Assembly (NCBI RefSeq): GCF_021648825.1
Contig: NZ_JAKJHS010000001.1
Span: forward strand, 186,001-250,000
Direction: 5' to 3'
DNA: 64,000 nucleotides
Source of the DNA: Rhizobium halophilum
Lineage (GTDB): Bacteria; Pseudomonadota; Alphaproteobacteria; Rhizobiales; Rhizobiaceae
Below the pieces are notes generated by a model that did not search any database, was not told where the DNA came from, and worked only from the letters and a program-made list of their open reading frames with translations. Each line of letters begins with the position of its first letter. Positions within the stretch are counted from its first letter, which is position 1. Of this stretch, positions 63,519 through 64,000 are shown piece by piece. The position numbers and the translations under genes are program-made.

Positions 63519-63932
63519 ATGGAAAGGCGTTCCTTCCTTGCAGGAGCAGGCGGAACCTTGGCTGCGCTTCCCTTCGCAACCGGTGCTGCGGCAGCGGCAC
63601 GCGGCGAGGCCGGCGGGGTCGGGTTGCTGCGTTCCTATGTCGCCAATCGAGACCAGTTCCCTCACGCCAAAGCGCCCGAGGCGAACGAGGTGCTGCATCT
63701 CGAAAGGCGGCCCGAGCGAGCATTTGATCCCTCCAGCGTCGCGGTACGGCGTCGAGACGGCAGCCAGTTGGGCTACCTGCCCTCGACCTCGACCGGCATT
63801 TTGGCGGCATTGCTGGACCAGGGTTTCGACGCCTATGCGATTGCCTTGCCCGGCACGACTGGCTCCGAGATCCCAGTCCAGGTCTACCTCAACAAGGACC
63901 TGAGCCGGGTTCACTGGACCGCTTCCGCCTGA
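63519..63932 (+). CDS. Tat-exported HIRAN-domain protein
   Basis: 137 residues. A twin-arginine signal, MERRSFLAGAGGTLAALPFA, then an Ala-rich cleavage region, a spacer, and a HIRAN domain at about residues 55-125: LHLERRPERAFDPSSVAV, RRDGSQLGYLPSTSTGILAA, LLDQGFDAYAIAL. HIRAN domains normally bind DNA ends in helicases and nucleases inside the cell; a stand-alone exported form must bind something else. GGAGGGCGAC precedes the ATG, and the gene directly follows Mn-catalase. Confidence 0.8.
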   Translation: MERRSFLAGAGGTLAALPFATGAAAAARGEAGGVGLLRSYVANRDQFPHAKAPEANEVLHLERRPERAFDPSSVAVRRRDGSQLGYLPSTSTGILAALLDQGFDAYAIALPGTTGSEIPVQVYLNKDLSRVHWTASA

Positions 63933-63946
63933 AGCGACCATGCCTG

Positions 63947-63986
63947 ACGCGAGAAGGCACGGGATTCGTCCCGTGCCTTCTCGCGT
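63947..63986 (+). terminator. 18-bp perfect hairpin with UUCG loop after the HIRAN gene
   Basis: ACGCGAGAAGGCACGGGA (63947-63964), TTCG, TCCCGTGCCTTCTCGCGT (63969-63986). No T-run follows on the plus strand (GACCGCG), so it may be a terminator of unusual kind, an RNA-stabilising end, or the start of another element beyond the window. Confidence 0.7.
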
Positions 63987-64000
63987 GACCGCGATTGTCC

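Noticed and set aside
1..64000. CRISPR arrays, tRNA or rRNA genes, insertion sequences, att sites
   Set aside because: No regularly spaced repeats, cloverleaf-like segments, transposase motifs or flanking direct repeats were seen.

Overview
The window reads as a chromosomal segment of an alphaproteobacterium of the Rhizobiaceae (Sinorhizobium/Rhizobium/Agrobacterium relatives). Supporting features are the high GC content, the fused anthranilate synthase TrpE(G) behind a WWW leader peptide, a choXWV choline transporter whose binding-site residues match Sinorhizobium ChoX position for position, RirA-type iron boxes, a BacA peptide transporter, a NolR-like regulator, and small rhizobial families such as DUF982 and Atu4866. 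The genus cannot be fixed from the sequence alone. I see no rRNA, tRNA, CRISPR array, transposase or prophage gene, so most of the window looks like vertically inherited core and semi-core DNA.

Layout. 0-9 kb: the end of a GATase-like membrane protein, two acetyltransferases, a cold-shock protein with a long 5' UTR, an MFS carrier, a glutathionyl-hydroquinone reductase, a Nudix hydrolase, a metallophosphoesterase and a sigma/anti-sigma pair. 9-19 kb: leuA behind a leucine-rich leader ORF, a BenE transporter, a ClpP paralogue, HupE, and a minus-strand run trpL-trpE(G)-small membrane protein-CDF transporter-queF. 19-28 kb: an extensin-like exported protein, an AAA ATPase, an HxlR regulator, formate-THF ligase, a DUF2235 hydrolase, a heme-type TonB receptor with tandem iron boxes and a LuxR solo. 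28-36 kb: pseudoazurin, thymidine kinase, a four-gene choXWV plus heme-utilisation-like operon, a NolR-like regulator and an omega-aminotransferase.

36-50 kb: a Tat-exported cyclase-family protein followed by a truncated gene remnant, a bicarbonate permease with a nearby OxyR-like regulator lacking the redox cysteines, an OhrR regulator divergent from a haloperoxidase-like hydrolase with two identical operator-like palindromes between them, a LivK-type binding protein, adenine deaminase, and a patch with two frameshifted genes (arylamine N-acetyltransferase and a PPOX-GAF protein). 50-64 kb: alpha-glucosidase, KDG kinase, a glycosyltransferase behind a PHO-box-like site, YfgM-like protein and Der GTPase, a polysaccharide deacetylase, a ParDE module, BacA, an MFS carrier, and a manganese catalase followed by a Tat-exported HIRAN-domain protein and an 18-bp UUCG-capped hairpin.

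The themes that link genes are amino-acid attenuation (trp, leu), iron and heme, peroxide/organic hydroperoxide stress (OhrR, OxyR-like, Mn-catalase), compatible-solute or choline uptake, and envelope/host adaptation (BacA, PHO-box glycosyltransferase). The least described items are the exported HIRAN protein next to Mn-catalase, the leucine-rich leader upstream of leuA, and several very small ORFs with good ribosome binding sites.
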